DNA of 64,000 nucleotides, taken from positions 28,604 through 92,603 of the IMG/VR virus record IMGVR_UViG_3300033141_004852; one strand, written 5' to 3'. The position numbers were made by a program, and so were the translations under genes. Numbering within the stretch: the first letter of the stretch is position 1; each line of letters opens with the position of its first letter. The DNA is from a virus. The notes beneath the pieces are model-generated. The model had not been told where the DNA came from, made no database searches, and was given only the letters and a program-made list of their open reading frames with translations. This document shows positions 31,562-39,995 of the stretch, piece by piece.

Positions 31562-31890
31562 CCGATCCCCCGCCCACCCCTGGGGGAATCGGTAGCGAAG
31601 GGAGGCGGAGACAATGTAATACTGATCCCCGATAATCGCGTGCTAATAGGTTGAACGGGGAGGGTTCCCCCGGTCGGGGGGACTCTCCCCCAAGGAAGCG
31701 GGAGCACCGTATCCTTGGGGGAGGGGCTAGAGAAACCTTGACAACCTGGCAGGGTGAGTAACTTGTCCCCACGGGGGCACGGGAGGCATTCCTACCTCCG
31801 GGGACACCCTCGCGGTGCGGGGGTGTCCCTCCCTCCCGTGACGGTCCACGGGGATCGCCACGGGAGGGCAAACTACTAGGAGGTAGTATC
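31562..31890 (+). ncRNA. Highly structured non-coding stretch
   Basis: No gene in 329 bases. Several perfect or near-perfect stems: CCGATcCCCC/GGGGGaATCGG just after the stop, GTTCCCCC/GGGGGGAC near 31672-31691, CTCCCCCAAGGA/TCCTTGGGGGAG near 31684-31722, and GGGGACACCC/GGGGTGTCCC near 31800-31830 nested in GGGAGG/CCTCCC. It could end the upstream unit and act as a leader for the gene at 31891, or be an RNA itself. Confidence 0.45.
31738..31764 (+). promoter_or_regulatory. Weak promoter candidate
   Basis: TTGACA followed after 15 bases by TAACTT; spacing short and no TGGTATA context. Confidence 0.3.
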
Positions 31891-32100
31891 ATGTACCGAG
31901 TGACGTTGGAGTCCGAAGAATATGGGGTAGAGGAGTTTCGCTACCCCACGCTAAGGGATGCGCGGGAAGCAGTAGCCCGCCTCAGTGAGGAATGTGTAAA
32001 TGCTCACAAGCGGGACGGGGTAGAACGTAGGATTGTCCTGCATATCCCCGCACGAAGTGCCGACCCCGCCGCCGCCAAAGAGGAGGCGGAATCATGCTGA
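31891..32100 (+). CDS. Small hypothetical protein
   Basis: 69 residues, AGGAGGTAG upstream. YRVTLESEEYGVEEFRYPTLRDAREAVARL is one strand-strand-helix unit. Unknown. Confidence 0.65.
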   Translation: MYRVTLESEEYGVEEFRYPTLRDAREAVARLSEECVNAHKRDGVERRIVLHIPARSADPAAAKEEAESC

Positions 32101-32276
32101 AGTGCCTTCGCCGCCACCTTCTGTATCTGGAGTGGTGGTGCTACAAGACTGCCGCCGACGCCTTCGTGGCGCTGGCGCGGAGCGCGGGGGACGCGCTCCT
32201 GCAAATCCACGGATACCCGGCTGAGGAAGACGCTATCCACCGGGCCGCGACTCCCCCACACGCCCGCCCGAAGTAA
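32094..32276 (+). CDS. Small helical protein
   Basis: 60 residues from ATG 32094 (GGAGG upstream), overlapping the previous gene. An amphipathic Trp/Leu/Ala helix (LLYLEWWCYKTAADAFVALA) may lie on a membrane. Confidence 0.6.
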   Translation: MLKCLRRHLLYLEWWCYKTAADAFVALARSAGDALLQIHGYPAEEDAIHRAATPPHARPK

Positions 32277-32277
32277 C

Positions 32278-32306
32278 TTGACACCGCGGGCGAAACATGG
32301 TAACAT
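32278..32306 (+). promoter_or_regulatory. Rightward promoter
   Basis: TTGACA, 17 bases, TAACAT, ATGG before the -10; spacer CCGCGGGCGAAAC related to those at 27489 and 30215. Confidence 0.8.
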
Positions 32307-32337
32307 GCGCGAGGTAACAAACAGGAGGTAGCACAGA

Positions 32338-33201
32338 ATGTATACCGCCGAAGACTTGAGTATCATCGCCGTTGGCTTCCGCCCCGAAGACCGGGACTTC
32401 ACGGTTGACGACTCCCGGTACTGGGTATGCACCACCATGCTCACGACCGAGCAAGAGCACCGCTACGGACTTCCCCTGTACCCACAGACCCCCACTTGGT
32501 GGCCGCTCGACTACGGTAGCGCCACCCCCACACCAGAGGAGAGGGCGGCAAAGCACTTGGGGGACGTGATCCTCAACAACCTCTCCACAGTCCTGCTTGT
32601 CCATGATCGGGAACAAGACGCGTACGGTATCTGCTACCGCGAAGAGAGGACGGCTCCAGAAGAGGTGATCGCCGCCTATCTGATCTGCGGACTCCTGCCA
32701 CCAGTCTCCCTCGTGGAGCACTTCAGTACCCGCCTCGACCCCCGCGGGAACCTCCCGACCTCCACTTATCAAGCGGTACTGGAGGCGTGTCACCTCACCA
32801 CGCGGGAGGCACGGCGAGGCGATACCGCGCAGAAGGTCGCCAACCTCTGGACCGGGTGGGTTCCGCCCTCGGAGATTGGCGGGGCTATAGAGCGGTGGAC
32901 AGAAACACTCCCCGTCGGCCCGCTCCAGGAACGGTTGGGGTTCTGGATTGATCTGAAAGACAGTCCCGACACAGACGAAGAGACGGGGGAGCCGCTCCTA
33001 CGACTGGCCGTCTGCACCGAAGCCGGGAACGTCCTCACCAGCACGGGGACGGGCGTCCCCGCCACCGCGACACCGGAAGAGCGCGCACAGGCGCTCGCCA
33101 ACGCCGCCGCAGCCGTCCACCGCGCCTTCGAGAAGGCTGCCGAGAAGATTGTCGCCCGCCTCTCCGGGAACGACTTCCGAGAGGGAGTGCCCGATGCCTA
33201 G
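32338..33201 (+). CDS. Hypothetical protein
   Basis: 287 residues, AGGAGGTAG upstream. Two parts: an alpha/beta N-terminal region (to about 150) and a helical C-terminal region with an Ala-rich coiled stretch (AQALANAAAAVHRAFEKAAEKIV). Not recognised. Confidence 0.7.
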   Translation: MYTAEDLSIIAVGFRPEDRDFTVDDSRYWVCTTMLTTEQEHRYGLPLYPQTPTWWPLDYGSATPTPEERAAKHLGDVILNNLSTVLLVHDREQDAYGICYREERTAPEEVIAAYLICGLLPPVSLVEHFSTRLDPRGNLPTSTYQAVLEACHLTTREARRGDTAQKVANLWTGWVPPSEIGGAIERWTETLPVGPLQERLGFWIDLKDSPDTDEETGEPLLRLAVCTEAGNVLTSTGTGVPATATPEERAQALANAAAAVHRAFEKAAEKIVARLSGNDFREGVPDA

Positions 33202-33691
33202 ACCGCACCAGGGAGCACGGTATACTTGGCCGAAGAAAGATGAGGAGTACCGCCTCTACCGACTACACCTGCGCGAAGACGGCGAATCCTGGACTGAGTA
33301 CATGCTCGTGTTGCAAGGGGATGATCACAAGGATACCAGAGGCCGCCCGGATGCCCTGGTTTGTGGTGTCCGCGGTGACCCCAACAGCCTCTACTTCGGC
33401 TCCGTAGACGTACAACACATACTAGGTTCATGCTCGCACAAGCGGGTAACATGGGATGAACTTCCCCCCGAATGGCAGGACGCCTATCTACGCTGGGGGG
33501 TAGACGCTTCAGCACGGGGCCTCCACCTCACCACGGAGCCGGATACTCCCGTCCACAAGGTCGCTGATCTGCTTTGGAGAATCCGACGCCTGGCGGTGGA
33601 CTGCGACCCCGCGGAAGAAGACCCACTGGCGGTGATCAATAACTTAGCGAAGGAAGCCCTCGCTACGCTACAGTCTGTCTCTACCTCCTAG
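33194..33691 (+). CDS. Hypothetical protein
   Basis: 165 residues from ATG 33194 (GAGAGGG upstream), overlapping the previous gene by 8 bases. Short beta hairpins YRLYRLHLREDGESW...YMLVLQG, then helices. Followed by a GC-rich inverted repeat near 33705-33765. Confidence 0.65.
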   Translation: MPRPHQGARYTWPKKDEEYRLYRLHLREDGESWTEYMLVLQGDDHKDTRGRPDALVCGVRGDPNSLYFGSVDVQHILGSCSHKRVTWDELPPEWQDAYLRWGVDASARGLHLTTEPDTPVHKVADLLWRIRRLAVDCDPAEEDPLAVINNLAKEALATLQSVSTS

Positions 33692-33797
33692 CGACCCCCC
33701 GGTCGCGCCCGGTCTCTGGGCCGGGCCGTGCTCACCCCCACAGCGGGTACGGCCGGGCCTGGAGAAACCCAGGTAACACATACAGGAGGTAGCGAAG

Positions 33798-34481
33798 ATG
33801 ACGTGTAGTATCTGCGAACGTACAGCGCCACTCACTCCATGCAAACTCTGCGACAGGATGATCTGCCACCAATGCTCCGTTCGCGTTGGGGAGCACACCT
33901 ACTGCGGACCCTGCCTTGTGCGGGAGCAACCGCCGTTCAATCCCCAGCGCGGACACGTCCCCCAAGTGGACCAGCGAGTAGTGGTAACGGACCCACCCGC
34001 TGATCTTCGACACCGCGCCCAGCAGGTCGGCGCCGTCCAGGCGATCACGTGGGAGTGGGAACCGGACGAGAATCTCGAAAACAAAGGGTACTGGGATGCC
34101 ATAACGGGGGTAGTTTTCCGCGATGGTAAGGTCGAAACAATCCCCTGCCGCTCCCTCACCCCGATCCACCAAGCACTTCGGGTAGTCCGCCGACTCGTCT
34201 GCCCGAAGGAGGCAACACACTTGCCGGATACGTACAATGACGACGTGTATATCGTCAATCCGCCGATCGGGGCAGGCAAGGACGGCGACTTGATCTACCA
34301 CGAGGTTGGCGTCTTACTGCAGGCAGACGGGACCTGCACGAATCGCTGGGCGGACGGCACCGTCGGCGTCCCCTCCAAACTGGCGGAATTGGTGGAGGAA
34401 CTCGCCGCCGATATTGACGGCGCAAACTGCGCCCACTGCGGGGAGATCGCCGAATGGCGCGACGTGGATGTGCCACTATGA
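33798..34481 (+). CDS. B-box/zinc-finger protein
   Basis: 227 residues, AGGAGGTAG upstream. N-terminal CSICERTAPLTPCKLCDRMICHQC...YCGPC is a cross-brace zinc finger of the B-box/RING-like type; ANCAHCGE closes the C-terminus. The middle is alpha/beta. First of three zinc proteins flanking the sliding clamp gene. Confidence 0.65.
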   Translation: MTCSICERTAPLTPCKLCDRMICHQCSVRVGEHTYCGPCLVREQPPFNPQRGHVPQVDQRVVVTDPPADLRHRAQQVGAVQAITWEWEPDENLENKGYWDAITGVVFRDGKVETIPCRSLTPIHQALRVVRRLVCPKEATHLPDTYNDDVYIVNPPIGAGKDGDLIYHEVGVLLQADGTCTNRWADGTVGVPSKLAELVEELAADIDGANCAHCGEIAEWRDVDVPL

Positions 34482-34675
34482 AACAGGGAGCCTGCACGAT
34501 CTGCCACTCTTTCCCCGTTCCTACCCGCACCTGCCCCGGCTGCGGCAGGATAGTGGGGCAGGAATGCTTCGCCGACGCGGAGCGATGCCGACTCTGTGAC
34601 GAATGCTCAGAGCACCAAGAGGAGGTAACAAACAATGGCGAAACCCGCCCTGGACTGCACCGTAACCTACGCTGA
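34478..34675 (+). CDS. Zinc cross-brace mini-protein
   Basis: 65 residues from ATG 34478 (ATGA overlap). CTICHSF...CPGCGRIVGQECF...CRLCDEC has the same C-spacing as 33798 and 35831. Its end overlaps the clamp gene by 41 bases, so translation may be coupled. Confidence 0.65.
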   Translation: MKQGACTICHSFPVPTRTCPGCGRIVGQECFADAERCRLCDECSEHQEEVTNNGETRPGLHRNLR

Positions 34676-35819
34676 TCTGAACAACGGCGCCGCCGTATCG
34701 CGCGTGATCGGTCGCGGTCGCTACGCCCTGCCGATCTGTGAAAATGTGGCGATCCGAACAGAAGGGCAGAAAATCCGGTGTTGGGCGTACCCCGCCGGAC
34801 CCGCTGCTGCTTGGGACTTCAACGCGCGGGTAGCAGTCAGTGGGGGAATCACCGTCCCCGCCCGGACCCTCAAACGCGTGCTCAAAGCACTGAAAACGAA
34901 GGCGCGGGAACCCCTGCGGCTCCAAGCACCGGACCCCTCTCACTTGACTATCACCGCGGGTAACACCCAAGTCAGCCTCCAGGGGCTCCCGATAGAAGAA
35001 TACCCGCCCCTCCCCCACATCAAAGACCCCTCCACCTACCAAGTCACGGTGGGGATTCTCCGTGAGGCATCCACCCGCCTACTCCCCCTCGCCAAAGCGG
35101 CGGTGGAGGAGAAGTGGCAGGGGATTCACGTCATCCCCACCGACACAGACGCCGTGGGCTTCTGGGCCACAGACAGATTCCGAGTAACGCACATACCACT
35201 CACCCCCACCGCGCAGACGGGGATGCAGCATATTCTAATCCCTACCGAGGCCCTAGAACACTTCCTCGCCCTCAGCCGCCGACTCGACGGCGAGGAACCC
35301 GCATACATCCACGCAGGACAGAGTGCAGAGAGAGACGATCCCGCACCGCGGGTAACACTCACCTGTGGCCCCCTAACTGTTACTGCAGGCTCCTTCACCC
35401 CCAAAGATCCCGGCTTCGCAGCCTGGACGGGGAAGCAGGTGCTGAAACCGCCATATGCCGTAGACCGAGAAGAACTCGCTGACGCTATCAGTACCCTTGC
35501 CGGAATCGCCCAGGATGTGGAGGGGAAGCGCGTCGAACTCCACTTCAACCCCCCGAACCTACGCCTAGGGACAGGAAACGGCGAAACAGGGCGCGCGGAG
35601 GTAACTATCCCCCTGAAGAACATCCCCAACGCTGAAACCAACCCCGAAACTTGTCGCCATGATATACATCATGGCTTTCTCCACGACGCCGTCGCATCCG
35701 TCGGCGGGAATATCGTCGCCATTTACCCGCCCGGAGACAAGTGGGGACCTCTTCTGATCCAATCAGTAGAGGACTCACTTCCTATGCAAGTATGGATTCA
35801 GCCGCTCAATCCAGAATAG
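34635..35819 (+). CDS. dnaN: DNA polymerase sliding clamp (beta subunit type)
   Basis: 394 residues, GAGGAGG upstream. Three repeated clamp domains: residues about 1-125, 126-255 and 256-394. VPARTLKRVLKAL, LTITAGNTQVSLQGLPIEEYPPLP, GFWATDRFRVTHIPL and the C-terminal LLIQSVEDSLPMQVWIQPL match the conserved DnaN blocks (T-D-R-x-R, M-P-hydrophobic end). Encircles DNA and holds the polymerase. A bacterial-type beta clamp in a phage is less common than a gp45-type trimer. Confidence 0.88.
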   Translation: MAKPALDCTVTYADLNNGAAVSRVIGRGRYALPICENVAIRTEGQKIRCWAYPAGPAAAWDFNARVAVSGGITVPARTLKRVLKALKTKAREPLRLQAPDPSHLTITAGNTQVSLQGLPIEEYPPLPHIKDPSTYQVTVGILREASTRLLPLAKAAVEEKWQGIHVIPTDTDAVGFWATDRFRVTHIPLTPTAQTGMQHILIPTEALEHFLALSRRLDGEEPAYIHAGQSAERDDPAPRVTLTCGPLTVTAGSFTPKDPGFAAWTGKQVLKPPYAVDREELADAISTLAGIAQDVEGKRVELHFNPPNLRLGTGNGETGRAEVTIPLKNIPNAETNPETCRHDIHHGFLHDAVASVGGNIVAIYPPGDKWGPLLIQSVEDSLPMQVWIQPLNPE

Positions 35820-35830
35820 GAGGCACACCA

Positions 35831-36016
35831 ATGCTGGTCACGGAAGTCATGGTCTGTGCTATCTGCGGAGCACAAACAGACGGGCAGGGACCAACCTGCC
35901 CACACTGTAACCGCAACGTCTGCCCTAACTGCTTCGCTATCCCACCGGGCACCGAAGACGAAGATGATCCCGGCGTTTGCCGCGACTGCTTCCGCGGCTC
36001 CACGCAGAATAAGTAA
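35831..36016 (+). CDS. Zinc cross-brace mini-protein
   Basis: 61 residues from ATG 35831 (AGGAGG upstream). CAICGAQ...CPHCNRNVCPNCF...CRDCF, eight cysteines in the same spacing as the proteins at 33798 and 34478. Confidence 0.65.
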   Translation: MLVTEVMVCAICGAQTDGQGPTCPHCNRNVCPNCFAIPPGTEDEDDPGVCRDCFRGSTQNK

Positions 36017-36044
36017 CAAAACACACCACAAGATGTATATAAAG

Positions 36045-36170
36045 AGTGAGAGTCCGGGTTACCAAGGTGCTACCTCCAATGGATCATCCCGGACAAGTGA
36101 GGCCGGCTCTCGGTTTTCACCACGAGGCCCTTCGATCATAACCGGAGCCGGCCCCTCTCACTAGAGAGGG
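36045..36170 (+). ncRNA. Three-way-junction leader RNA with alternative hairpin over the ribosome site
   Basis: P1: AGTGAGAG (36045-36052) with CTCTCACT (36155-36162). P2: TCCGGG/CCCGGA (36053-36058, 36088-36093). P3: GGCCGGCTC-T-CGGTT (36101-36115) with AACCG-GAGCCGGCC (36140-36153). All perfect apart from one bulge. The P1 3' strand is also the left arm of CCCTCTC-ACTA-GAGAGGG (36153-36170), whose right arm is the purine-rich ribosome site seven bases before ATG 36178. P1 and the masking hairpin exclude each other, as in translational riboswitches. P2 and P3 loops both end in GATCAT. Matches no riboswitch class I know. Confidence 0.65.
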
Positions 36171-36177
36171 TAAGCCC

Positions 36178-36705
36178 ATGAAGACAGAGATACGCCGCAT
36201 TCACAGTAGTCACATCGCTGACTACGCCGCCTTCCTGGCGATCTGCCTACGCGACAGGGTATTCGTAGGCAGAACCTGCCTCCGCACTCTCCTGCCAATG
36301 CAAGTGCAGACACTCCTGAGTCACCTCTTCTCCGCAGACGCCCAATACTACCTCGTCTTGACCGGACGGGCACGCGGGCGCTACCCTACAGCATTCCTCA
36401 TCCTAGACCCCCAGCCGTGGGATACCGTGCAAATCTACTACTTCTCCCACCCGCGGCGGCGCCGCCAAACATTCTGGAGCGACCTCTGGCCACAGGTAAC
36501 AGCGGCCGCCGTCGAAATGGGCGCCTTCCGCCTGGAGATCGAAGTCAGTAGTGCCCACGAGAGTTTCCTGGAGGCGCTGAAAGCACGCCAATCGGAGACG
36601 GGCCTCCGCCTGGAGGGAATCCGACGCCTTGCCGTCCTCGATGCAGACGGTAACCGTCGCGACCTCTACCTCTTCGGGAAAGTCCTCGGAGATCACGGAG
36701 GGTAA
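36178..36705 (+). CDS. GNAT acetyltransferase-like protein
   Basis: 175 residues. IRRIHSSHIADYAAFL, YYLVLTGRARGRYPTAFLILDP, and FRLEIEVSSAHESFLEALK...YLFGKVL follow the GNAT strand/helix order (N-terminal helix pair, acceptor strands, C-terminal 'a..fyeklGF' block replaced by a degenerate version). The Q/RxxGxG/A loop is not clear, so activity is doubtful. Translation is probably controlled by the RNA element just upstream. Confidence 0.5.
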   Translation: MKTEIRRIHSSHIADYAAFLAICLRDRVFVGRTCLRTLLPMQVQTLLSHLFSADAQYYLVLTGRARGRYPTAFLILDPQPWDTVQIYYFSHPRRRRQTFWSDLWPQVTAAAVEMGAFRLEIEVSSAHESFLEALKARQSETGLRLEGIRRLAVLDADGNRRDLYLFGKVLGDHGG

Positions 36706-36709
36706 CAAC

Positions 36710-37741
36710 ATGTACCCCGAACTCGACCAACTCCTCCTACCGGAGTTTCAAGCGTACATCCGCGCACTCAAAGGGCACCGGAGCCCACAAACTGTGCGGA
36801 TATACCGGAGCCGCCTGCGGTGGCTCTCCCGCAAACTACAGGAGCGGGGGCTGAAGCCGTTGGAGGTAACGGAGGCAGACCTCACGAGACTCCGGGAGGA
36901 TACCTTCGACGAGATCACCCCCTCCATGTGGAATCAAACACTCCACGCGGTAACGCGCTTCTATGAAGAGGCCGTCCGCCGGGGGGAGATCGCCCAATCT
37001 CCACTCATTCCCCGCCTATTCCGGCAAGAAACCCCCAAACCACCCAGGGAGCCTCTGACACAGGAGGTCCTCGATGGGATACTCGCCGCCGCGCGGAAGG
37101 AGGGGATGCCCTGGCCTCTGGTGATCCAGGTCATGGCATTCGCCGGCCTCCGCCGCGACGAAGTATGCCGCCTGCGGCGCCAGCACCTTCTCATCAGTCA
37201 ATATCGGGAAGACCACGAGGACCCAAGCACCGCCTATAGTCTGTGGGTGCTCGGTAAGGGTAACAAAGGCCGCTCGGTGGCAATCCACCGCAGTCTCTAC
37301 GAGGCTATAGAGGCATATCTAGCATGGCGGACACACGAGATGGACGATCACGATGAGCACATGTTCGTCTACTATCACCCCGGCTCGTGGCGAGCAACGG
37401 GGAAACCGCGCCACCCCCGCTCGAAAGCGGAGCCGCACCCCCTGACTGGCGACCTGATCTGGAGACGCGTGCGGGAGTTTGCCCGCGACACCGCGAACCC
37501 GCGGGTAACGCCCCATGATCTCCGTGCCCACTTCGCCACGCGGGCACTCATGCGCGGTGTACCCCCTAGCCTAGTGAAATTGTGGATGGGGCATAGCCAC
37601 GAGCGCACCACGATGGGCTACTTCCGCCCCGCCGGGGATACCATCGCCGCCATTCCCGGCATCATCCTGGCGGATGTAGACCTAGAAAGGTTGGAGAGAG
37701 AATGCAGAGAACTCCTGACTCCTCGCACACACCACGAGTAG
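36710..37741 (+). CDS. Tyrosine recombinase (XerC/D-like integrase)
   Basis: 343 residues from ATG 36710 (GGAGGG upstream). SAM-like N-terminal domain (FQAYIRALKGHRSPQTVRIYRSRLRWL), then the catalytic domain with Arg in AGLRRDEVCRL (near 146), Lys in GKGNKGRS, H-x-x-R in HDLRAHFATRAL (near 270), His/Trp in WMGHSHERTT and the nucleophile Tyr near 303 (MGYF). It could integrate the phage or resolve genome multimers. No attachment site was recognised beside it. Confidence 0.88.
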   Translation: MYPELDQLLLPEFQAYIRALKGHRSPQTVRIYRSRLRWLSRKLQERGLKPLEVTEADLTRLREDTFDEITPSMWNQTLHAVTRFYEEAVRRGEIAQSPLIPRLFRQETPKPPREPLTQEVLDGILAAARKEGMPWPLVIQVMAFAGLRRDEVCRLRRQHLLISQYREDHEDPSTAYSLWVLGKGNKGRSVAIHRSLYEAIEAYLAWRTHEMDDHDEHMFVYYHPGSWRATGKPRHPRSKAEPHPLTGDLIWRRVREFARDTANPRVTPHDLRAHFATRALMRGVPPSLVKLWMGHSHERTTMGYFRPAGDTIAAIPGIILADVDLERLERECRELLTPRTHHE

Positions 37742-38409
37742 GAATCTACGGAATCCCCTACACACGCAATCCCTATCCCGGGAAGTTTGTCGTGGTGGAG
37801 GGGCCCGACCGCGTGGGGAAGAGCACCCTTGTCACCCGCCTAGCCGCGGCCCTCGAAGAAGAAACCAGCGAACCTTGGCACACACTCGCCGCAACCGACG
37901 GAATCGGAACCGTCCCCGGTTTGCTAGAACTGCGAGAGTTCCTGCTCCACAGTGGAGAGTGTCTCCGGCAACCCGTCCTCTTCGAGTACGTCACATCTGC
38001 TGCCTGTTGCCTAACACAAACAGAATTACTACTCCCAAAATTGGCTATGGGGATCAACGTCCTCATGGATCGGTGGTTTCCCTCCGCCTTCGTCTACGGT
38101 CAGCAGCAGGGGCTAGACCTGAGTTTCCTGATCGCCCTCAAGCAGCCCCTGCTTGTCCCCGACACCCTCCTCATCATCAGCCGCGACCGCTGCCTACCCC
38201 GACGAGGTAACAAGCAAGACGCGTGGGATGCCAACGAGCAACAGCACGCGATCCGGCGCCTCTATGAGTGGCTCCTGGGATGGTGGAGGGAGAACGTCCC
38301 CACCTGCCCGGCGGGGATGCTGAAACTCAGCGTGAAAGACAACCGAGAAGTCTCCTACCACCGCGCCCGCCGCCGTCTTTACGATCTCTGGGGAGGGAAA
38401 CCACGGTGA
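37702..38409 (+). CDS. Thymidylate/deoxynucleoside-monophosphate kinase-like protein
   Basis: 235 residues, overlapping the integrase by 40 bases, GGAGAG upstream. KFVVVEGPDRVGKSTLVTRL carries the P-loop (residues 34-42); MDRWFPSAFVYGQ is the D-R-x-x-x-S-x-x-Y-Q block of Tmk. The LID region is longer than usual. Phosphorylates dTMP or related dNMP for DNA synthesis, together with the deaminase at 3328. Confidence 0.75.
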   Translation: MQRTPDSSHTPRVGIYGIPYTRNPYPGKFVVVEGPDRVGKSTLVTRLAAALEEETSEPWHTLAATDGIGTVPGLLELREFLLHSGECLRQPVLFEYVTSAACCLTQTELLLPKLAMGINVLMDRWFPSAFVYGQQQGLDLSFLIALKQPLLVPDTLLIISRDRCLPRRGNKQDAWDANEQQHAIRRLYEWLLGWWRENVPTCPAGMLKLSVKDNREVSYHRARRRLYDLWGGKPR

Positions 38410-39995
38410 ATACCGTGCGAATCATCGCCGGGCCCGTGCGCGGCGCCATTCAAGGGTATCAGCACCTCCCTCCCGACGTGAAAGCAGCACTCTCCGCCCG
38501 GACACAATTCGAGATCGAGGGAGCCTGGTACGTCCACGCGGCGAAGGCGGCGAAAGCCGCCGCTGAGGGCCAAGACCCCGACACCGTATGGGATGGGCGA
38601 ATAAGACTCCTGACCAACAGTGGAACCTACCCTGCAGGACTGACGGCAATCCTCGTAGAGGAACTCCAACGCCTGGGTTACTACGTGGAGGTCGTTCAAC
38701 CTCGAACTGCACCACCCCCAACGGTAACAGGGGGGCAGCCGCAGATGACCCTCTACCCGATCCAGGAAGCGGCAGTAATCGCCCTACTCCAGGAGCGAGT
38801 TCCCCCGCGGGGTATTCTCCACGCAGCCCCCCGCTCGGGGAAGACCCTCATGGCGGCGGAGATCGCCCGACGCCTAGGGCAGGAGCGCACCCTCTTCCTC
38901 TGCGAACGCTTGGATATAGCCCGCCAGGCCGTGGAGAAGTTTCGCGCCTACCTCCCCGAACACTGGACCATCGGCCACGCCTACGATGGCGAGTTTGAGC
39001 CGGGTAACATCGTCATCGCGACGGTGCAGACACTCTGCCACGTCCTCGGGATCGTCTCGTCCTCTAAACGCAAGAAGGGGGATGTAATAGAACAACCCCT
39101 CCCCGACTCCCAGCGAGCAGTAATGGCGGACTTCGCCCACAAGGCGACGGTTATTCTCGTCGACGAATGTCACCACGCCGCCGCTGAGAGTTACCGCGCG
39201 GTACTCAAGCGCTGCACCAACGCATACTGGGTCTACGGGTTGTCGGGGAGTCCCTGGCGAGATGACGGAGCCGATCTGTGGATGATCGGCGCCATCGGGC
39301 CGATCCTCTACACAATCGGCCGCAAGCAGATGATCGACGCGGGGCTCCTCGTCCCCTGCCACATCTACCTCGTGACCTTGCCGAAAAAGCGGTTCCCTAG
39401 TAAGTGGAACTACGCTCAGAGGAGGGCGGAGTACGTCATCCGCAACCCCGTCCGAAACGCCGCCATCGCCGAGTGGACAAAGTACCACGTCGAAGCCGGG
39501 CACTCGGTGATGATCCTCGTCGACTACATCACACACGCGCGCGTGCTCCACAACGCCCTCGACCAATATGGGGTGCCACACGCGGTGATGACCGCCTCCT
39601 GCCAATTCGCGAAGGAGGGCGACCAACGCCCCCAAGTGTGGCAGGACCTCCAGGACAAGAAGGTGCCGTGCCTTATCACCACCCTCGCCAACGAGGGTAT
39701 AGATGTCCCCAGCCTCGACTGTGTGGTAATCGCCGGGGGTGGAGAGAGTACGGTGCAGGCGGTACAACGCCTGCGTTGTATGACCGCCTACCCGGGGAAG
39801 CAGTGTGGGTACGTGTTGGACTTCAACGATCAGGCACGCTACTTCTCCACGCACGCGCTGGAGCGCCTACGCACCTACCAATCGGAAGATCCGGGGGTTT
39901 TCGAGATCCACCACGTTACCTCGTTCGCCGACCTTACGGAGGACGAGGCCGAAAGGAGACTAGCCGATGCTACGAGCGCATCTGACGATCAGTGA
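38406..39995 (+). CDS. SF2 DNA helicase (UvsW/DEAD-like)
   Basis: 529 residues from GTG 38406 (GTGA overlap, GGAGGG upstream). Motif I APRSGKT near 140, motif II DECH near 253, motif III SGSPWR, motif VI QAVQRLRCMTAYPGK. N-terminal 100 residues are a separate domain. Resembles UvsW and ERCC3/RecG-type branch-migration helicases. Works in recombination-dependent replication or repair. Confidence 0.85.
   Translation: MNTVRIIAGPVRGAIQGYQHLPPDVKAALSARTQFEIEGAWYVHAAKAAKAAAEGQDPDTVWDGRIRLLTNSGTYPAGLTAILVEELQRLGYYVEVVQPRTAPPPTVTGGQPQMTLYPIQEAAVIALLQERVPPRGILHAAPRSGKTLMAAEIARRLGQERTLFLCERLDIARQAVEKFRAYLPEHWTIGHAYDGEFEPGNIVIATVQTLCHVLGIVSSSKRKKGDVIEQPLPDSQRAVMADFAHKATVILVDECHHAAAESYRAVLKRCTNAYWVYGLSGSPWRDDGADLWMIGAIGPILYTIGRKQMIDAGLLVPCHIYLVTLPKKRFPSKWNYAQRRAEYVIRNPVRNAAIAEWTKYHVEAGHSVMILVDYITHARVLHNALDQYGVPHAVMTASCQFAKEGDQRPQVWQDLQDKKVPCLITTLANEGIDVPSLDCVVIAGGGESTVQAVQRLRCMTAYPGKQCGYVLDFNDQARYFSTHALERLRTYQSEDPGVFEIHHVTSFADLTEDEAERRLADATSASDDQ

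Noticed and set aside
36045-36162. Hammerhead ribozyme, purine riboswitch or tRNA
   Set aside because: Three-way junction present, but the CUGAUGA/GAAA core, purine-riboswitch core and tRNA T-loop are not.
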